A stretch of DNA of 64,000 nucleotides from Actinomycetes bacterium (GTDB lineage Bacteria > Actinomycetota > Acidimicrobiia > Acidimicrobiales > JAMCPL01). Positions 1-8,622 of this stretch are shown here, in pieces. Every line of letters begins with the position of its first letter. Within the stretch, counting starts at the first letter, position 1. A model generated the notes under the pieces. That model worked only from the letters and a program-made list of their open reading frames with translations, did no database searches and was not told the origin of the DNA. The stretch lies in assembly GCA_021816935.1 (NCBI GenBank), contig JAKAWR010000003.1, positions 1-64,000 on the forward strand, given 5' to 3'. Both the position numbers and the translations under genes were made by a program.

Positions 1-96
1 GGGGGGTTAGGGGGGTTAGGGGGGTTAGGGGGGTTAGGGGGGTTAGGGGGGTTAGGGGGGTTAGGGGGGTTAGGGGGGTTAGGGGGGTTAGGGGGG
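1..96. repeat. Telomere-like 9-bp tandem repeat (GGGGGGTTA), 10 copies plus 6 bases
   Basis: Ten perfect copies of GGGGGGTTA followed by GGGGGG. The C-rich strand reads CCCCCCTAA, like a eukaryotic telomere unit, and the G runs could form G-quadruplexes. The array starts at the first base, so its true length is unknown. Because the unit is 9 bp it keeps the tsaB frame open and would encode Pro-Asn-Pro repeats. It may be a contig-end artefact or a real repeat expansion. Confidence 0.95.
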
Positions 97-425
97 CAGG
101 CTCCCACTGACCACACGGCCTGCCAAGCGAGGATCTCCAGGCTCGACACGGGTATGGCCAGTACGCCGAGTGACATGCAGAGCCCCTTCGCCGCTGCAAG
201 CCCCACACGTAAGCCCGTAAAAAGCCCGGGGCCACAGTCCACCGCAATCGCCTCCACCTCACTTATAGATCGCGCCGCGAGACGGATAAGCTGCGCGATT
301 CCGGGTACCACGGTCTCGCTGTGGCGTCTCAATCGACCGAGGTTGAGCGATGCAACGATCCCGCCTTCGTCCGCAAGTGCGACCCCGGCAGAATCGGTTG
401 CCGTCTCGATGGCGACTAGGAGCAC
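1..425 (-). CDS. tsaB: tRNA threonylcarbamoyladenosine biosynthesis protein TsaB, N-terminal half, cut by the repeat and window edge
   Basis: From a GTG at 425 the frame reads VLLVAIETATDSAGVAL and later DCGPGLFTGLRVGLAAAKGL, the N-terminal ASKHA-fold motifs of TsaB, the scaffold partner of TsaD and TsaE in t6A37 modification of tRNA. About 109 residues look normal. At residue 110 the frame enters the CCCCCCTAA array and becomes Pro-Asn-Pro repeats with no stop, just before the DARRGEVY-like region expected in the family. Full TsaB is around 220 residues, so this is half a gene. The start overlaps the tsaE stop by 10 bases, as in a coupled tsaE-tsaB operon. It could be an assembly edge or a truly broken gene. 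Confidence 0.85.
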   Translation of the reverse strand, partial: MLLVAIETATDSAGVALADEGGIVASLNLGRLRRHSETVVPGIAQLIRLAARSISEVEAIAVDCGPGLFTGLRVGLAAAKGLCMSLGVLAIPVSSLEILAWQAVWSVGACPPNPPNPPNPPNPPNPPNPPNPPNPPNPPNP

Positions 426-1207
426 ACTACCTCCACCCGGCCATCGCCCTCCGGACCACCATCCACCCCGAACCTGGTGCGGGCCTGCGCCCCGCTGTCG
501 GGCTCTGATCCGCTGTCCACCGCCTGCCCGCCACCTACCTCTGGGCCACAGTCCACCTCCAACCCTGCGCCACGCAAGGCCCGGGCAAGTGACGCCATCC
601 TACCCACCCACGCGTCGCCGGCCGGAACAGCAGAGAACCGGCGTGACACATAGTCGCTGTCCGGCTCGATCGTCACGAGCAGGTAATCCCCCCCGAGAAC
701 ACCGGCCGCGGCTTCCCCCCACTCGACCAGCGCCACCGCTCCCTCTTCCAGCAGTTCCCCGATCGCAAGCTCTTCGATCTCCCTCCGGCTCTCCAAGCGG
801 TAAAGATCCACATGGGCAACCAGGTCGCCGCCATCTCCACCTAGTGCCGGCGATTCACTGATGTCCTCACCGGGGCCCGAGCCATCGGGACCGCCAACGG
901 AGTCACCGCCATCGTGAAGAGCCTCGCCTGCGACACGACATGTACCCGCGCGGCCCCCCGAACTACAGCAACCGCGCCGGTAGACGTTAACGAGCGCAAA
1001 GGTGGGACTCGTTGCGGGCATCCCGCAGTCAAGCGCATCCACTATCCCCTTGACAAACGTGGTCTTGCCGGCTCCCAGGCCGCCCGAAAGGAGCACCAGA
1101 TCGCCCTGGACAACAACCCCGGCGACGCAAGCCGCCGCCTTCCACGTCTCCTCGACCGACGCACTCGTAAAGACAAGACCGCCTCCGGCGCTGGGCGCTT
1201 CACTCAT
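416..1207 (-). CDS. tsaE: tRNA threonylcarbamoyladenosine biosynthesis ATPase TsaE
   Basis: P-loop ATPase of the TsaBDE complex that installs t6A37 on ANN-decoding tRNAs. Visible motifs are the Walker A GGLGAGKTT (residues 42-50), SPTFALVNVY (67-76) and HVDLYRL (132-138). The protein has 263 residues against about 150 for the family. The excess is a Gly/Asp/Ser-rich insert of about 50 residues (78-129) splitting NVY from HVDLYRL, plus a hydrophilic tail after about residue 215. The ATPase core looks intact. It overlaps tsaB downstream and follows the uracil-DNA glycosylase gene. Confidence 0.9.
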   Translation of the reverse strand: MSEAPSAGGGLVFTSASVEETWKAAACVAGVVVQGDLVLLSGGLGAGKTTFVKGIVDALDCGMPATSPTFALVNVYRRGCCSSGGRAGTCRVAGEALHDGGDSVGGPDGSGPGEDISESPALGGDGGDLVAHVDLYRLESRREIEELAIGELLEEGAVALVEWGEAAAGVLGGDYLLVTIEPDSDYVSRRFSAVPAGDAWVGRMASLARALRGAGLEVDCGPEVGGGQAVDSGSEPDSGAQARTRFGVDGGPEGDGRVEVVCS

Positions 1208-1264
1208 GGCGACGACCCGTTGGCAACAATCGCCCAGTTGGGGCAGGCCCGGAGAGCTGCTCGC

Positions 1265-1939
1265 TCATTTCGATAGAAGCAGGCGTTTTGCCCTGACGAA
1301 GTCGGCCCTCATTTCGGCGAGCACTCCTGCGCCCCCCCTCAGTGCCGCAGCCGGATGGTAGGTCGGTACGAGCTGCGCCCGACCGAACGGATACGACCGT
1401 CCCCGTAGTCGCGTCACTCCCTCGTTCGTCTTCAGGAGCAGCCTGGTCGCGAAGTTCCCTAGCGTCACGATCACCCTGGGAGCAATAATCTCTACCTGCG
1501 CTTTCAGATACGGGCTGCACGCCTCGATCTCCTCCCTCGCAGGGTCACGGTTGCTCGGTGGGCGACACTTGACCACGTTCGCGATATAGCACCGGCTCCG
1601 ATCCGTCCCGATCTCTTCTGCCATCAGGGCGTCGAGCAGTGCACCGGAGCGACCGACGAACGGCTCGCCTGCCAGATCCTCGTCCCTTCCCGGGCCCTCG
1701 CCCACGAACATCAGCAATGCCTCCGGGTCCCCGACACCGAACACCACATTCGTACGCGACGTGGCGAGCACGCATTTCGTACAAGCCAGCGTTTCACGCT
1801 CCAGCTCGCCCAGATCCACGGGGAGTGCCGCCACCGCTCCATCGGCGGGGCTCCCCTCCGACTCTAACCGTTCACCCACGCAGGACCGTTCGTCAGGTCT
1901 TTCCCGAGCCGGCCGCACACCCCTGTCAGGCCCCCGCAC
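1265..1939 (-). CDS. Uracil-DNA glycosylase, family 4 type (4Fe-4S)
   Basis: Removes uracil from DNA in base-excision repair. Motif 1 is GEGPGRDED (residues 80-88) and the second active-site motif is HPAAALR (195-201). Four cysteines, C53, C56, C125 and C141, match the spacing expected for the 4Fe-4S cluster of family 4 enzymes. The first ~40 residues are unconserved and the true start may lie further in. The 5' end overlaps the alpha/beta-hydrolase stop by 14 bases, which suggests co-transcription. Family 5 is the main alternative, but the GEGPG-E/D motif favours family 4. Confidence 0.88.
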   Translation of the reverse strand: MRGPDRGVRPARERPDERSCVGERLESEGSPADGAVAALPVDLGELERETLACTKCVLATSRTNVVFGVGDPEALLMFVGEGPGRDEDLAGEPFVGRSGALLDALMAEEIGTDRSRCYIANVVKCRPPSNRDPAREEIEACSPYLKAQVEIIAPRVIVTLGNFATRLLLKTNEGVTRLRGRSYPFGRAQLVPTYHPAAALRGGAGVLAEMRADFVRAKRLLLSK

Positions 1940-3311
1940 GGGCAGCGAGCGCTCTCAGGATCTCCTCTAGCCGATCAGGTCGTTCGAACATGCTCATGTG
2001 GCCACAATGTGGAAGCGTATGCAGTTCAGCATCCGGGATACGTTCGGCAAGCCGCCGGGCGTGCCAGATCGGCGTCAAGATATCGGACGTGCCAACGACA
2101 ACTGCCGCAGGAACCGTGACGCGCTCCAGGCGATTGGCTACGTAGAACTTCACGAGCAATGCGGTGAGCTGGCCGACCCACGAAGGAGGCATGGCCCGCA
2201 ACAGGTCTTCGGTCATGCAGACGTGAGCCGGATCCGGCGATCGGCCGAATGCCAGCCGCGCCGACCAGTAGCTGACGTCCCCTTCCGGCAGGAGGTGGCG
2301 GTTGCTCTTGCTCGCCATGTCGAGAACCCTACCCGCAACCGATTCCAGCGGCATCGACAACCTTGCAGGTCCGGGCAGCCTGAGAAGTGGACCGGCAGTG
2401 GTCGATACAAGGGCCACGGCCGACACGCGCTCCCGCGCTGCTCCCACCGCGGTGCCCTCTTGATGGTCCCGATCCGCTTTCGATCCGGCTCGGGCTTCGC
2501 CGCCGTCCCGACCAGCAGCGACATGAGCCCCTGCGGCTTGATCGGCGGCGGTATGTGCGTCTGCGCCTTGGGCGCTCCTGGCCTGGATACTCGTAAGGTA
2601 CTCCAGGGCCACCATCCCTCCCATCGAATGGCCCACGAGCAAAGCGCCCTCGATCCCAAGATAACCCATCACCTCGTCCAGATCGACCGCCATTCTCATG
2701 GTGGCAGGACTGCCCGGCCGTTCGCTCCGGGGGGTCCCGACCGGCCCCGAGTCATTACCCCCCACTTCACCCTTGCCGTCGAAGCCCGCTCCGGACGGCG
2801 ACGCGAGCACCTCGTGCGGCCACCCGAAACCGTCCCGCCCCGGCACCGACAGCCCGTGCCCCCTCTGATCCAGTGCCACCACCCGGAAATCACCCGACAG
2901 GGCGGCAAACTGCATACCCCAGATCGACGCGGCCAGCGTAACGCCATGGAGCAGGACGATGGGCCGGCCGCTCCCCTTCTCCACGACGTGGATCCTCCCG
3001 CCGTCGGACGTCTCGATCGAATGATGCTCGGCGTCCTTCGGCAATTGTAGGGCGGCGCCGGCCTCTTCCAGAGCCGCCCTTGCCCGGCTGACCGCGCGGT
3101 GCTGGACTGCCCACCCGCCGGCCGCTATCGCCGCGGCACCACCTGCCGCCGCCATCTTCGCCCGACCGGTCCGGCCGCCCAAGGTGTCACCCGCCACGCT
3201 GCCTTCCACACGACCTGCCCGGCGGGAAGCACGACCCTCCCTGCGCCCGTCTCCCCTACCTGCGTCTCCCGTGCGACCCGTCATGCCGCCAACTTCTGTT
3301 CTCGCCATCAC
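1926..3311 (-). CDS. Alpha/beta-fold hydrolase with N-terminal membrane anchor
   Basis: A 461-residue serine-hydrolase-fold protein. The core shows an HGVT oxyanion region, DQRGHGLS, the nucleophile elbow GHSMGGM, an acid in VVVGTSDILTP and a catalytic His in LPHCGHMSMF. The first ~50 residues are Arg/Gly-rich and are followed by an alanine-rich hydrophobic stretch that may anchor the protein in the membrane. Two low-complexity inserts sit near the lid. Alpha/beta hydrolases are often found at this place in actinobacterial alr-tsaE operons. The substrate cannot be read from the sequence. Confidence 0.85.
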   Translation of the reverse strand: MMARTEVGGMTGRTGDAGRGDGRREGRASRRAGRVEGSVAGDTLGGRTGRAKMAAAGGAAAIAAGGWAVQHRAVSRARAALEEAGAALQLPKDAEHHSIETSDGGRIHVVEKGSGRPIVLLHGVTLAASIWGMQFAALSGDFRVVALDQRGHGLSVPGRDGFGWPHEVLASPSGAGFDGKGEVGGNDSGPVGTPRSERPGSPATMRMAVDLDEVMGYLGIEGALLVGHSMGGMVALEYLTSIQARSAQGADAHTAADQAAGAHVAAGRDGGEARAGSKADRDHQEGTAVGAARERVSAVALVSTTAGPLLRLPGPARLSMPLESVAGRVLDMASKSNRHLLPEGDVSYWSARLAFGRSPDPAHVCMTEDLLRAMPPSWVGQLTALLVKFYVANRLERVTVPAAVVVGTSDILTPIWHARRLAERIPDAELHTLPHCGHMSMFERPDRLEEILRALAARAGA

Positions 3312-3330
3312 GCATCTCCTTGATCCTGTG

Positions 3331-3450
3331 TCTTAGAGCAGTTGCCTGCCCCAGCGTATAGGGATCTCGGACGAAGTAGCGCTTCGCCACTCCTTCCTTT
3401 CGACAGTACAGCGGACCGTCTCATTCAATCTCCCTATACGCTGGGGTTCT
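3331..3450. repeat. Dispersed palindromic intergenic element, copy A (full)
   Basis: Perfect 16-bp terminal inverted repeats lie at 3349-3364 (CCCCAGCGTATAGGGA) and 3431-3446, with a flanking CTTAGAGC/TCTAGAAC pair outside them. The interior holds a small hairpin (GAAGTAGCGCTTC) and the motif TTCCTTTCGACAGTACAGCG, both shared with the copies near 33.3, 42.9 and 45.4 kb. It fills the gap between alr and the hydrolase gene. No ORF lies inside. A mobile MITE-like origin or a terminator/RNA-processing role are both possible. Confidence 0.85.
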
Positions 3451-4939
3451 AGACTCCGGTATGCCTGCGGGGCACCCGCGCTGAGATGGAGCTGAGCACC
3501 TCGTATCCGATCGTACCTATCCTCGCCGCAACATCCGACGCCGTGATCGATTCGCCGTCCTGCCGGCCGATGAGGACCACCTCGTCGCCAGGCACAACGT
3601 CACCCGCCGCCCGGCAGTCCACCATGAGCTGGTCCATGGTAACGGTCCCCGCGATCGGGCACCTCCGCCCCCTGATCAGCACCTCGCCACCCGCTGCGAA
3701 GAGGCTTCTCCGGACGCCATCTGCATAGCCTACCGGGACGGTGGCCACGGGCGCCCGGTCGGGGAGAGCGTAATTCAGCCCGTACGAGATCCGCTCGCCG
3801 CGCTCCAGCTGACTCACGTGAGATACCCTCGCCTTGAGGGAAAGGGCAGGGACAAGACCCGCCTCCCCATTGGCCCCGTCCCTCGCCGGATGTCCCTCAA
3901 CCGGATCCCCTCCGGGATCGCGCAGCTCCCCTCCCGACTCGAGAAGCCGTCCGAGCCGGGCAGCCACCGCCCGTGAAGGAGACTCACCGTACAAAGCAAT
4001 GCCACTGCGGATCATGGACAAGCACGAATCGGGATATGCGATCGCCGCCGCAGAGTTCGCCAGGTGCTCAAGAACGTCACGATCGGCAGCATGCTCCTGG
4101 ACAAGCCGGCGAAACAACCCGATCTGGCGCTCCGTATACTCCCTGTCTTCGCTGGTCCCGCTGTCAGCAACCGCCAGGTGGCTCCACATACCCTCAAGGC
4201 GAAGCTCGGAACCGAAACCGTCGATCAACCGGACCAGCGCCGGTACCTCACCGGGCGCACATCCGATCCGGTGCATGCCCGTATCGACCTTCAGATGCAC
4301 ACCGATCCTGCCACCGCCACCTTGCGAACCTCCGCCTCCTGCTGCGAGTGCGCCCGATCCGGCAATAGGGCCCCGCTCTGCAGGTGCTCCCGATCTCGGT
4401 GTTCCGCGTCTACCTCCGAGCGTTCCCGATCCGGCCACAGCCCTGGCAGCTGCCGCGAGACGCTCTATGCCCTCGGAGGTGCATACAGTCGGGATCACCC
4501 CGGCGGCCAGCGCTTCCGCCAGATCCCCCTTGGAGTACCACACCGGTAACTCCTGCAGCATGAGGATGTCCGCTTCCACGCCGGCGTCCCGGAGCTCGAT
4601 CGCCTCTTCGAGCAAGGCGACAGCCAGCATCGACGCTCCGCCGTCCAGAGCCGCCCGGGCCACGGGAACCGCTCCGTGGCCATACGCGTTTGCCTTGACA
4701 ACGCCGCACAGGCGGGCCGGGGCCACTATACGAACCATCAGACCCGCGTTCTGACGTATCGCCTCAAGATCTACATCTGCCCACACACCGCGCCGGGAGA
4801 CCCCCCGGCCAACCTGCAAGCCGCTCCGAGGAACTCCCCCGGCGACCCGCTCGACCCCCATCAGAGCACCCCCGGGAAGCAAGCGGCTTCCTCCCCCGCG
4901 GGAGTCAACATGCGATTCCCGCTCCTTCCAGGGCTCCAC
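3449..4939 (-). CDS. alr: Alanine racemase
   Basis: PLP enzyme that interconverts L- and D-alanine for peptidoglycan. The PLP lysine is in VKANAYGHG (K82), and the second catalytic base is expected in the ISYGLNYALPD segment. The protein has 496 residues against about 370-380 for the family. The excess is an unconserved ~50-residue N-terminus (an internal Met at 27 is an alternative start), a Gly/Ser/Arg-rich insert before IGVHLKVDTGMHRIG, and a second insert before LKARVSHVSQLERGERIS. The start overlaps the upstream nnr gene by 35 bases. The gene ends inside the outer edge of palindromic element A. Confidence 0.93.
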   Translation of the reverse strand: MEPWKERESHVDSRGGGSRLLPGGALMGVERVAGGVPRSGLQVGRGVSRRGVWADVDLEAIRQNAGLMVRIVAPARLCGVVKANAYGHGAVPVARAALDGGASMLAVALLEEAIELRDAGVEADILMLQELPVWYSKGDLAEALAAGVIPTVCTSEGIERLAAAARAVAGSGTLGGRRGTPRSGAPAERGPIAGSGALAAGGGGSQGGGGRIGVHLKVDTGMHRIGCAPGEVPALVRLIDGFGSELRLEGMWSHLAVADSGTSEDREYTERQIGLFRRLVQEHAADRDVLEHLANSAAAIAYPDSCLSMIRSGIALYGESPSRAVAARLGRLLESGGELRDPGGDPVEGHPARDGANGEAGLVPALSLKARVSHVSQLERGERISYGLNYALPDRAPVATVPVGYADGVRRSLFAAGGEVLIRGRRCPIAGTVTMDQLMVDCRAAGDVVPGDEVVLIGRQDGESITASDVAARIGTIGYEVLSSISARVPRRHTGV

Positions 4940-6440
4940 ACCCCGCCGCTGATAGCCAGGCTGAAACGAGGTCGGGAAGGTCGAACGAGATCATTCCCTC
5001 GGCTCGCCCGAGGGATGCAGCCCGCCCATGAACATGCGCAGCCAGGGCCGCGGCGAGAGCGGGTGGAACGTCCCTTGCAATGAAGGCCCCGATGACCCCC
5101 GACAGCACGTCGCCGCTCCCGGCCGTTGCCAGCCTGGGCGAACCCGACGTGACCACGTACCGCAGCGCCGGAGCGCTGCCGGGACCCTCGCCGGACTCGA
5201 CACCCGCCGGTGGGCTTGCAACTACAGTCGTCGCCCCCTTCAGCAACACGATCGCTCCCAGCCGGCTGGCAAGGTCAGCCGCCGCCGCTAGCCGGTCTTT
5301 GCCGGGGGCTCGACCTGCGAGACGGGTGGCCTCACCGTCATGGGGCGTAAGGACGACCGGTGGGAAGTCGGAGGGTCTGCTCCTCAACACCCTGGCCGCC
5401 TCGTCACCATCTCCGAGAGCGTAAAGCCCGTCCGCGTCGATGACAAGAGGCATGCGCATGGACGCCACGATTCCGCGCACGCCGTCTACCGCCGCCGAAG
5501 AGCGCCCGAGCCCGGGCCCGGCCACGAGCACTTTGCACCGCCGGCTTTCTTTCTCGACGCTACTGTGGAGGCCTTCTGCCGGAAGGCCCCGAACGACCGC
5601 CTCGCCCGGCGGTAAAGCCTCGATCGCCCCTTCCGGAACAAGCAGCCTGACCATGCCTGCGCCCGCCCTGGAAGCGCCCCGTGCTGCCAGCAGCGCAGCG
5701 CCTGCCATGCCCGGTGATCCTCCCACGATGGCCACTGCCGTCTCCCACTTGTGGGCGTCCACGGCCTTGGCGCGCAGGCTCACAACGACATCGGAGTCTT
5801 CCACAAGCCATGTAGTCGCAACCCCCCTGGCGTCTATGCCAATGTCAACCACCTCGACAGTGCCCGACAGCCGCCTCCCGTCCCACTGCAGGAGTCCCGG
5901 TTTCAAGGCCGCCATCGAGACGGTGCGTTCAGCTGCGAGCGGCGACCCAGCGGCCTCTCCCGAGTCGCCCTGGACCCCAGAGGGGATGTCTACAGCCAGC
6001 ACCGGCACGCCAGGGGGGACGCCCGGAGGATCGTAAGTACCCTTGAACCCGGTCCCGAAGGCTGCATCTATCACCAGATCGGCAACAGGCCACAGCAGGG
6101 CAGCGCCCCGCTCCCCTTCGCCCGGGACACCGCCACTCCGGCGATCCGCCCGGACGAGCTTGCCGCCGGCGGGATCGATCACCTCGACAAGCGCTCCCCG
6201 CCGCGCGAGCAGCCGGGCCGCCACACGCCCGTCCGCTCCATTATTGCCTTTTCCCGCTACCACGAGGACCCTGCGGCCGTAGCCCCCATGAAGCATCGCC
6301 AGCGCGGCCTGCGCTACAGCGGTCCCGGCCTTCTCCACGAGCACATCCTCCCCGACGGAGCGCAGTGCCTCCGCATCGAGACTCTTCATCTCCGCCACGC
6401 TCACCACCGGCAGCATGAGCCCAAGTGTAGTGTCCACCAA
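4905..6440 (-). CDS. nnr: Bifunctional NAD(P)H-hydrate epimerase / ADP-dependent dehydratase
   Basis: Repairs damaged NAD(P)HX. The N-terminal YjeF domain (about residues 10-215) epimerises the hydrate and shows VVAGKGNNGADGR, where the usual GNNGGDG has Ala in place of one Gly. The C-terminal ribokinase-like domain (about 230-500) dehydrates it and shows VLTPHDGEATRL, LKGATTVV and LATAGSGDVLSG. Length (511) is normal for the fused form. It sits in the conserved actinobacterial order glmS-acpS-nnr-alr, here interrupted upstream by toxin-antitoxin genes. Confidence 0.93.
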   Translation of the reverse strand: MVDTTLGLMLPVVSVAEMKSLDAEALRSVGEDVLVEKAGTAVAQAALAMLHGGYGRRVLVVAGKGNNGADGRVAARLLARRGALVEVIDPAGGKLVRADRRSGGVPGEGERGAALLWPVADLVIDAAFGTGFKGTYDPPGVPPGVPVLAVDIPSGVQGDSGEAAGSPLAAERTVSMAALKPGLLQWDGRRLSGTVEVVDIGIDARGVATTWLVEDSDVVVSLRAKAVDAHKWETAVAIVGGSPGMAGAALLAARGASRAGAGMVRLLVPEGAIEALPPGEAVVRGLPAEGLHSSVEKESRRCKVLVAGPGLGRSSAAVDGVRGIVASMRMPLVIDADGLYALGDGDEAARVLRSRPSDFPPVVLTPHDGEATRLAGRAPGKDRLAAAADLASRLGAIVLLKGATTVVASPPAGVESGEGPGSAPALRYVVTSGSPRLATAGSGDVLSGVIGAFIARDVPPALAAALAAHVHGRAASLGRAEGMISFDLPDLVSAWLSAAGCGALEGAGIAC

Positions 6441-6643
6441 GCAATTGGCGCCCTCCAGCGGCTTCCCCCCGCAACCGGAGGTATGGCGTAACTTGTCCCG
6501 GCAGCTCCCCTGGATATCGACCGTGGGGCTCGGGTCCGGGCACTACCGCAAGGCAACTTACGAGCATGCTTCATGGAGACTAGGACGCTGCCGGCATCGA
6601 GCCGGCGTACGGGAGTAAGGAGTGGTCTGCGGTTGATCCGGGC

Positions 6644-7090
6644 TCACGCGATAACAACCAGGTCCAGTGCCGAGAACTGCTGAAAGGCGCCATCCGTCGT
6701 CACCAGCCCGTGATCAGCGGCTATCGCGAAAGCGGCGAGGTACGCGTCCATCCACAGCTTCGTGGACGACGTGTCGCGTTCGGTCAACTCTCTCCAGAGT
6801 CCGGCGGTTCCCACCGGCTCATCCACTCTCAACGCTATGCGCGGATCCGCAGCAAGCCGGTCGAACACACTCCAGGCCTCGCTGTCCGAAAGCGGCAAAT
6901 TGCCATAGGGTGCCAGAACGGCCGCGTTGGTCAGCAGTCTGAGGAATGCCTGTTGCGTCACGCGGCAAAAGAGGATCGCATCCCGATTGTCCACCCCTTC
7001 GAACCACCGCCGGGCAGCGTCGTGATGCACATGCTTCGACAGTACGAGCGCCAGCCACACGTTGACATCCAAGAGGACCGGCAGAGTCAA
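6644..7090 (-). CDS. PIN-domain ribonuclease toxin (VapC family)
   Basis: A 148-residue PIN domain, a Mg-dependent RNase acting as the toxin of a type II module. Acidic active-site positions are visible in LLDVNVWLAL near the N-terminus, in the central KLWMDAYLAAFA segment and in LVTTDGAFQQF near the C-terminus. It follows its ribbon-helix-helix antitoxin by 3 bases. A hairpin (GCCGGC-ATCGA-GCCGGC, 6590-6606) lies just past the stop and may end transcription. The RNA target is unknown. Confidence 0.85.
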   Translation of the reverse strand: MTLPVLLDVNVWLALVLSKHVHHDAARRWFEGVDNRDAILFCRVTQQAFLRLLTNAAVLAPYGNLPLSDSEAWSVFDRLAADPRIALRVDEPVGTAGLWRELTERDTSSTKLWMDAYLAAFAIAADHGLVTTDGAFQQFSALDLVVIA

Positions 7091-7093
7091 CGC

Positions 7094-7360
7094 TCACCGC
7101 TCCAGCGCATTGACATCTCCGGCGTTAAGAACCTCAGCCACCCGCTCCGGCGTCATCTCGTCAACGGCGCTTGCGCTGTGCGCACATTCGATCAGGGGAA
7201 GGCTCGGACGTCCACGAACGGAGACAGCACGGCCCGCTTCCTGTGCAAGTCCGCAACGTATGAGATCTGCAACAACGTCCTTCAGCTTCCTACCTTCGCC
7301 GGCAGCACGTAGCTTGACCGAACGCATCAGTTCGTCAGGGAGCTCGAGCGTTGTTTTCAC
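7094..7360 (-). CDS. Ribbon-helix-helix antitoxin (VapB-like)
   Basis: An 88-residue protein whose N-terminus, MKTTLELPDELMRSVKLRA, is a classic ribbon-helix-helix DNA-binding unit. The C-terminal part should wrap the PIN toxin encoded 3 bases downstream. The start is a GTG preceded by only a short leader from a TAATCT-type -10 element, and the upstream region is AT-rich with a TTCCGGAA palindrome, consistent with autorepression by the toxin-antitoxin complex. It is part of a group of three modules inserted in the glmS-acpS-nnr block. Confidence 0.82.
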   Translation of the reverse strand: MKTTLELPDELMRSVKLRAAGEGRKLKDVVADLIRCGLAQEAGRAVSVRGRPSLPLIECAHSASAVDEMTPERVAEVLNAGDVNALER

Positions 7361-7363
7361 AAG

Positions 7364-7402
7364 GTCAGATTACCATATTTCCGGAATTATTGCTATCTGG
7401 TC
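7364..7402 (-). promoter_or_regulatory. Candidate vapBC promoter/operator
   Basis: An AT-rich island in a G+C-rich setting. On the minus strand TAGCAA and TAATCT stand 17 bases apart, and a perfect TTCCGGAA palindrome (7379-7386) lies in the spacer, where a ribbon-helix-helix repressor could block RNA polymerase. The -35 match is weak. Confidence 0.45.
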
Positions 7403-7481
7403 ACAGCGTCGGCAAAGGCGTCCCTAACTGGACTTGAAGCACGCTGGGCCGGTGAGGCGTGTACGTCGGCAGGCAGGCATG

Positions 7482-7955
7482 TTAACTGTCGTGTTCCGCC
7501 AGGTGCCCGGAGAGCGCTACGGCCGTTGCCGCTGCAAGCTTGCGTGTGTGGGTCATGGAGATGAGGATGCCGCCGGCGCCGATCCGCCGGGCCATGTCGA
7601 GTGCCGCGGCATGCAGTTCTACCCCCGGCCGGCCTCTGCGCCCTCGCACGATCTCGACACGCTTGAACCCAAGGCGCCAGATACCGGTCCCAAGGGCTTT
7701 TGCCACCGCCTCCTTGCCGGCGAACCTGGCCGCCAAGCGCTGAGCCGGATCGGCCATCCGGCGGGCGTACGCAACCTCGTCCTCCGTGAAGAGCCGACCC
7801 GCCAGGCCGGGCCGGCGCTCCAGCACCTCGCGGAAACGTTCCACGTCGACGACGTCCACGCCGATGCCGAAGATACGGGGCGCCTGGGCCATGCCCGCCG
7901 ACGGTGCCAGGCTCTCAGGCTGCACGGTACCGATCATCGTATCGCCGCCGGTCAC
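7482..7955 (-). CDS. acpS: Holo-[acyl-carrier-protein] synthase
   Basis: Transfers 4'-phosphopantetheine from CoA to acyl carrier protein. The Mg-binding Asp motif GIGVDVVDVERF and the second motif RFAGKEAVAKALGTG are intact. Length is 157; the first ~30 residues are a variable extension, so the start could be further in. The neighbours glmS and nnr are the usual actinobacterial partners, but toxin-antitoxin modules have been placed on both sides. Confidence 0.92.
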   Translation of the reverse strand: MTGGDTMIGTVQPESLAPSAGMAQAPRIFGIGVDVVDVERFREVLERRPGLAGRLFTEDEVAYARRMADPAQRLAARFAGKEAVAKALGTGIWRLGFKRVEIVRGRRGRPGVELHAAALDMARRIGAGGILISMTHTRKLAAATAVALSGHLAEHDS

Positions 7956-8062
7956 CAGCGCATGCGGCCTCCCTGGTTCTCAGCCGTAGTTGCTCTTCCA
8001 TGATCGTTGCCCTACACCCTTCTGCGACTATGCGTATGCTCGAGTGGGGCATTTCTCCGCGC

Positions 8063-8326
8063 TCAGGATCCGTAATGGTATGTCGCCTGAACGACGATCA
8101 GCTCGTCGTCCGTTGCGCAGTAGACGAGCCGGTGCTCATCATCGATCCGCCGGGACCAGAAGCCGGACAGGTTGCGCCGCAACGGCTCAGGCTTGCCGGC
8201 GCCCTCGAACGGCGTGCGCCGAGCCTCCTCGATCAACCTGATCAGGCGCCGCAACTGGTTCTTATCAGCACCGACCCAGTATGTGAAATCCTCCCAGCCC
8301 CGGAGATGAAAGACGATCGCCCTCAA
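8063..8326 (-). CDS. yoeB: YoeB-family mRNA interferase toxin
   Basis: An 87-residue RelE/YoeB-fold toxin that cleaves mRNA in the ribosomal A site. Family signatures are FHLRGWEDFTYW, the KINxLI-like stretch NQLRRLIRLIEEARR, GKPEPLRRNLSGFWSRRI and the C-terminal ending QATYHYGS (the YoeB HY motif). The TTG start overlaps the antitoxin TGA by four bases, so translation is likely coupled. Confidence 0.92.
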   Translation of the reverse strand: MRAIVFHLRGWEDFTYWVGADKNQLRRLIRLIEEARRTPFEGAGKPEPLRRNLSGFWSRRIDDEHRLVYCATDDELIVVQATYHYGS

Positions 8327-8604
8327 CCGGCCGGGCCGTCGCTGGCCAATGTTTCGAGCTCATCCATCGTTTTCTTCTCGAGTCCTCGACCGCGGCGTAC
8401 ATCGTCGGCAGCACGCGCGAGGCGGTCCGCATTGACGGGCGAACGCATCAGGTAGTCGGTTTCCTCCATCGACTCGAAGTCGTCAGCCGGCACAAGATAG
8501 GCGCGACCGTGGTTGGAGACGATTTCGACAGGGACGCGATCATCGTTTACCTGCTTGATCAGCGGGAACAGCTTCTTTCGTGCTTCGGTTGCCGTTACAG
8601 CCAT
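8323..8604 (-). CDS. yefM: YefM-family antitoxin
   Basis: Phd/YefM-fold antitoxin and autorepressor. The start at 8604 (MAVTATEARKKLF) is chosen because GGGAGG lies 5 bases upstream and the family begins at this motif; the frame stays open to a Met at 8691 but would then read through the operator. The 93-residue protein shows the N-terminal DNA-binding fold and a C-terminal toxin-wrapping helix (SPVNADRLARAADDVRRG). It overlaps the yoeB start. Confidence 0.92.
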   Translation of the reverse strand: MAVTATEARKKLFPLIKQVNDDRVPVEIVSNHGRAYLVPADDFESMEETDYLMRSPVNADRLARAADDVRRGRGLEKKTMDELETLASDGPAG

Positions 8605-8622
8605 TGCATCCTCCCTTTCGTA

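Noticed and set aside
154-861. 235-codon open frame on the + strand
   Set aside because: It is antisense to tsaB/tsaE, whose motifs are clear; its Pro/Arg-rich translation is typical of shadow frames in G+C-rich DNA.
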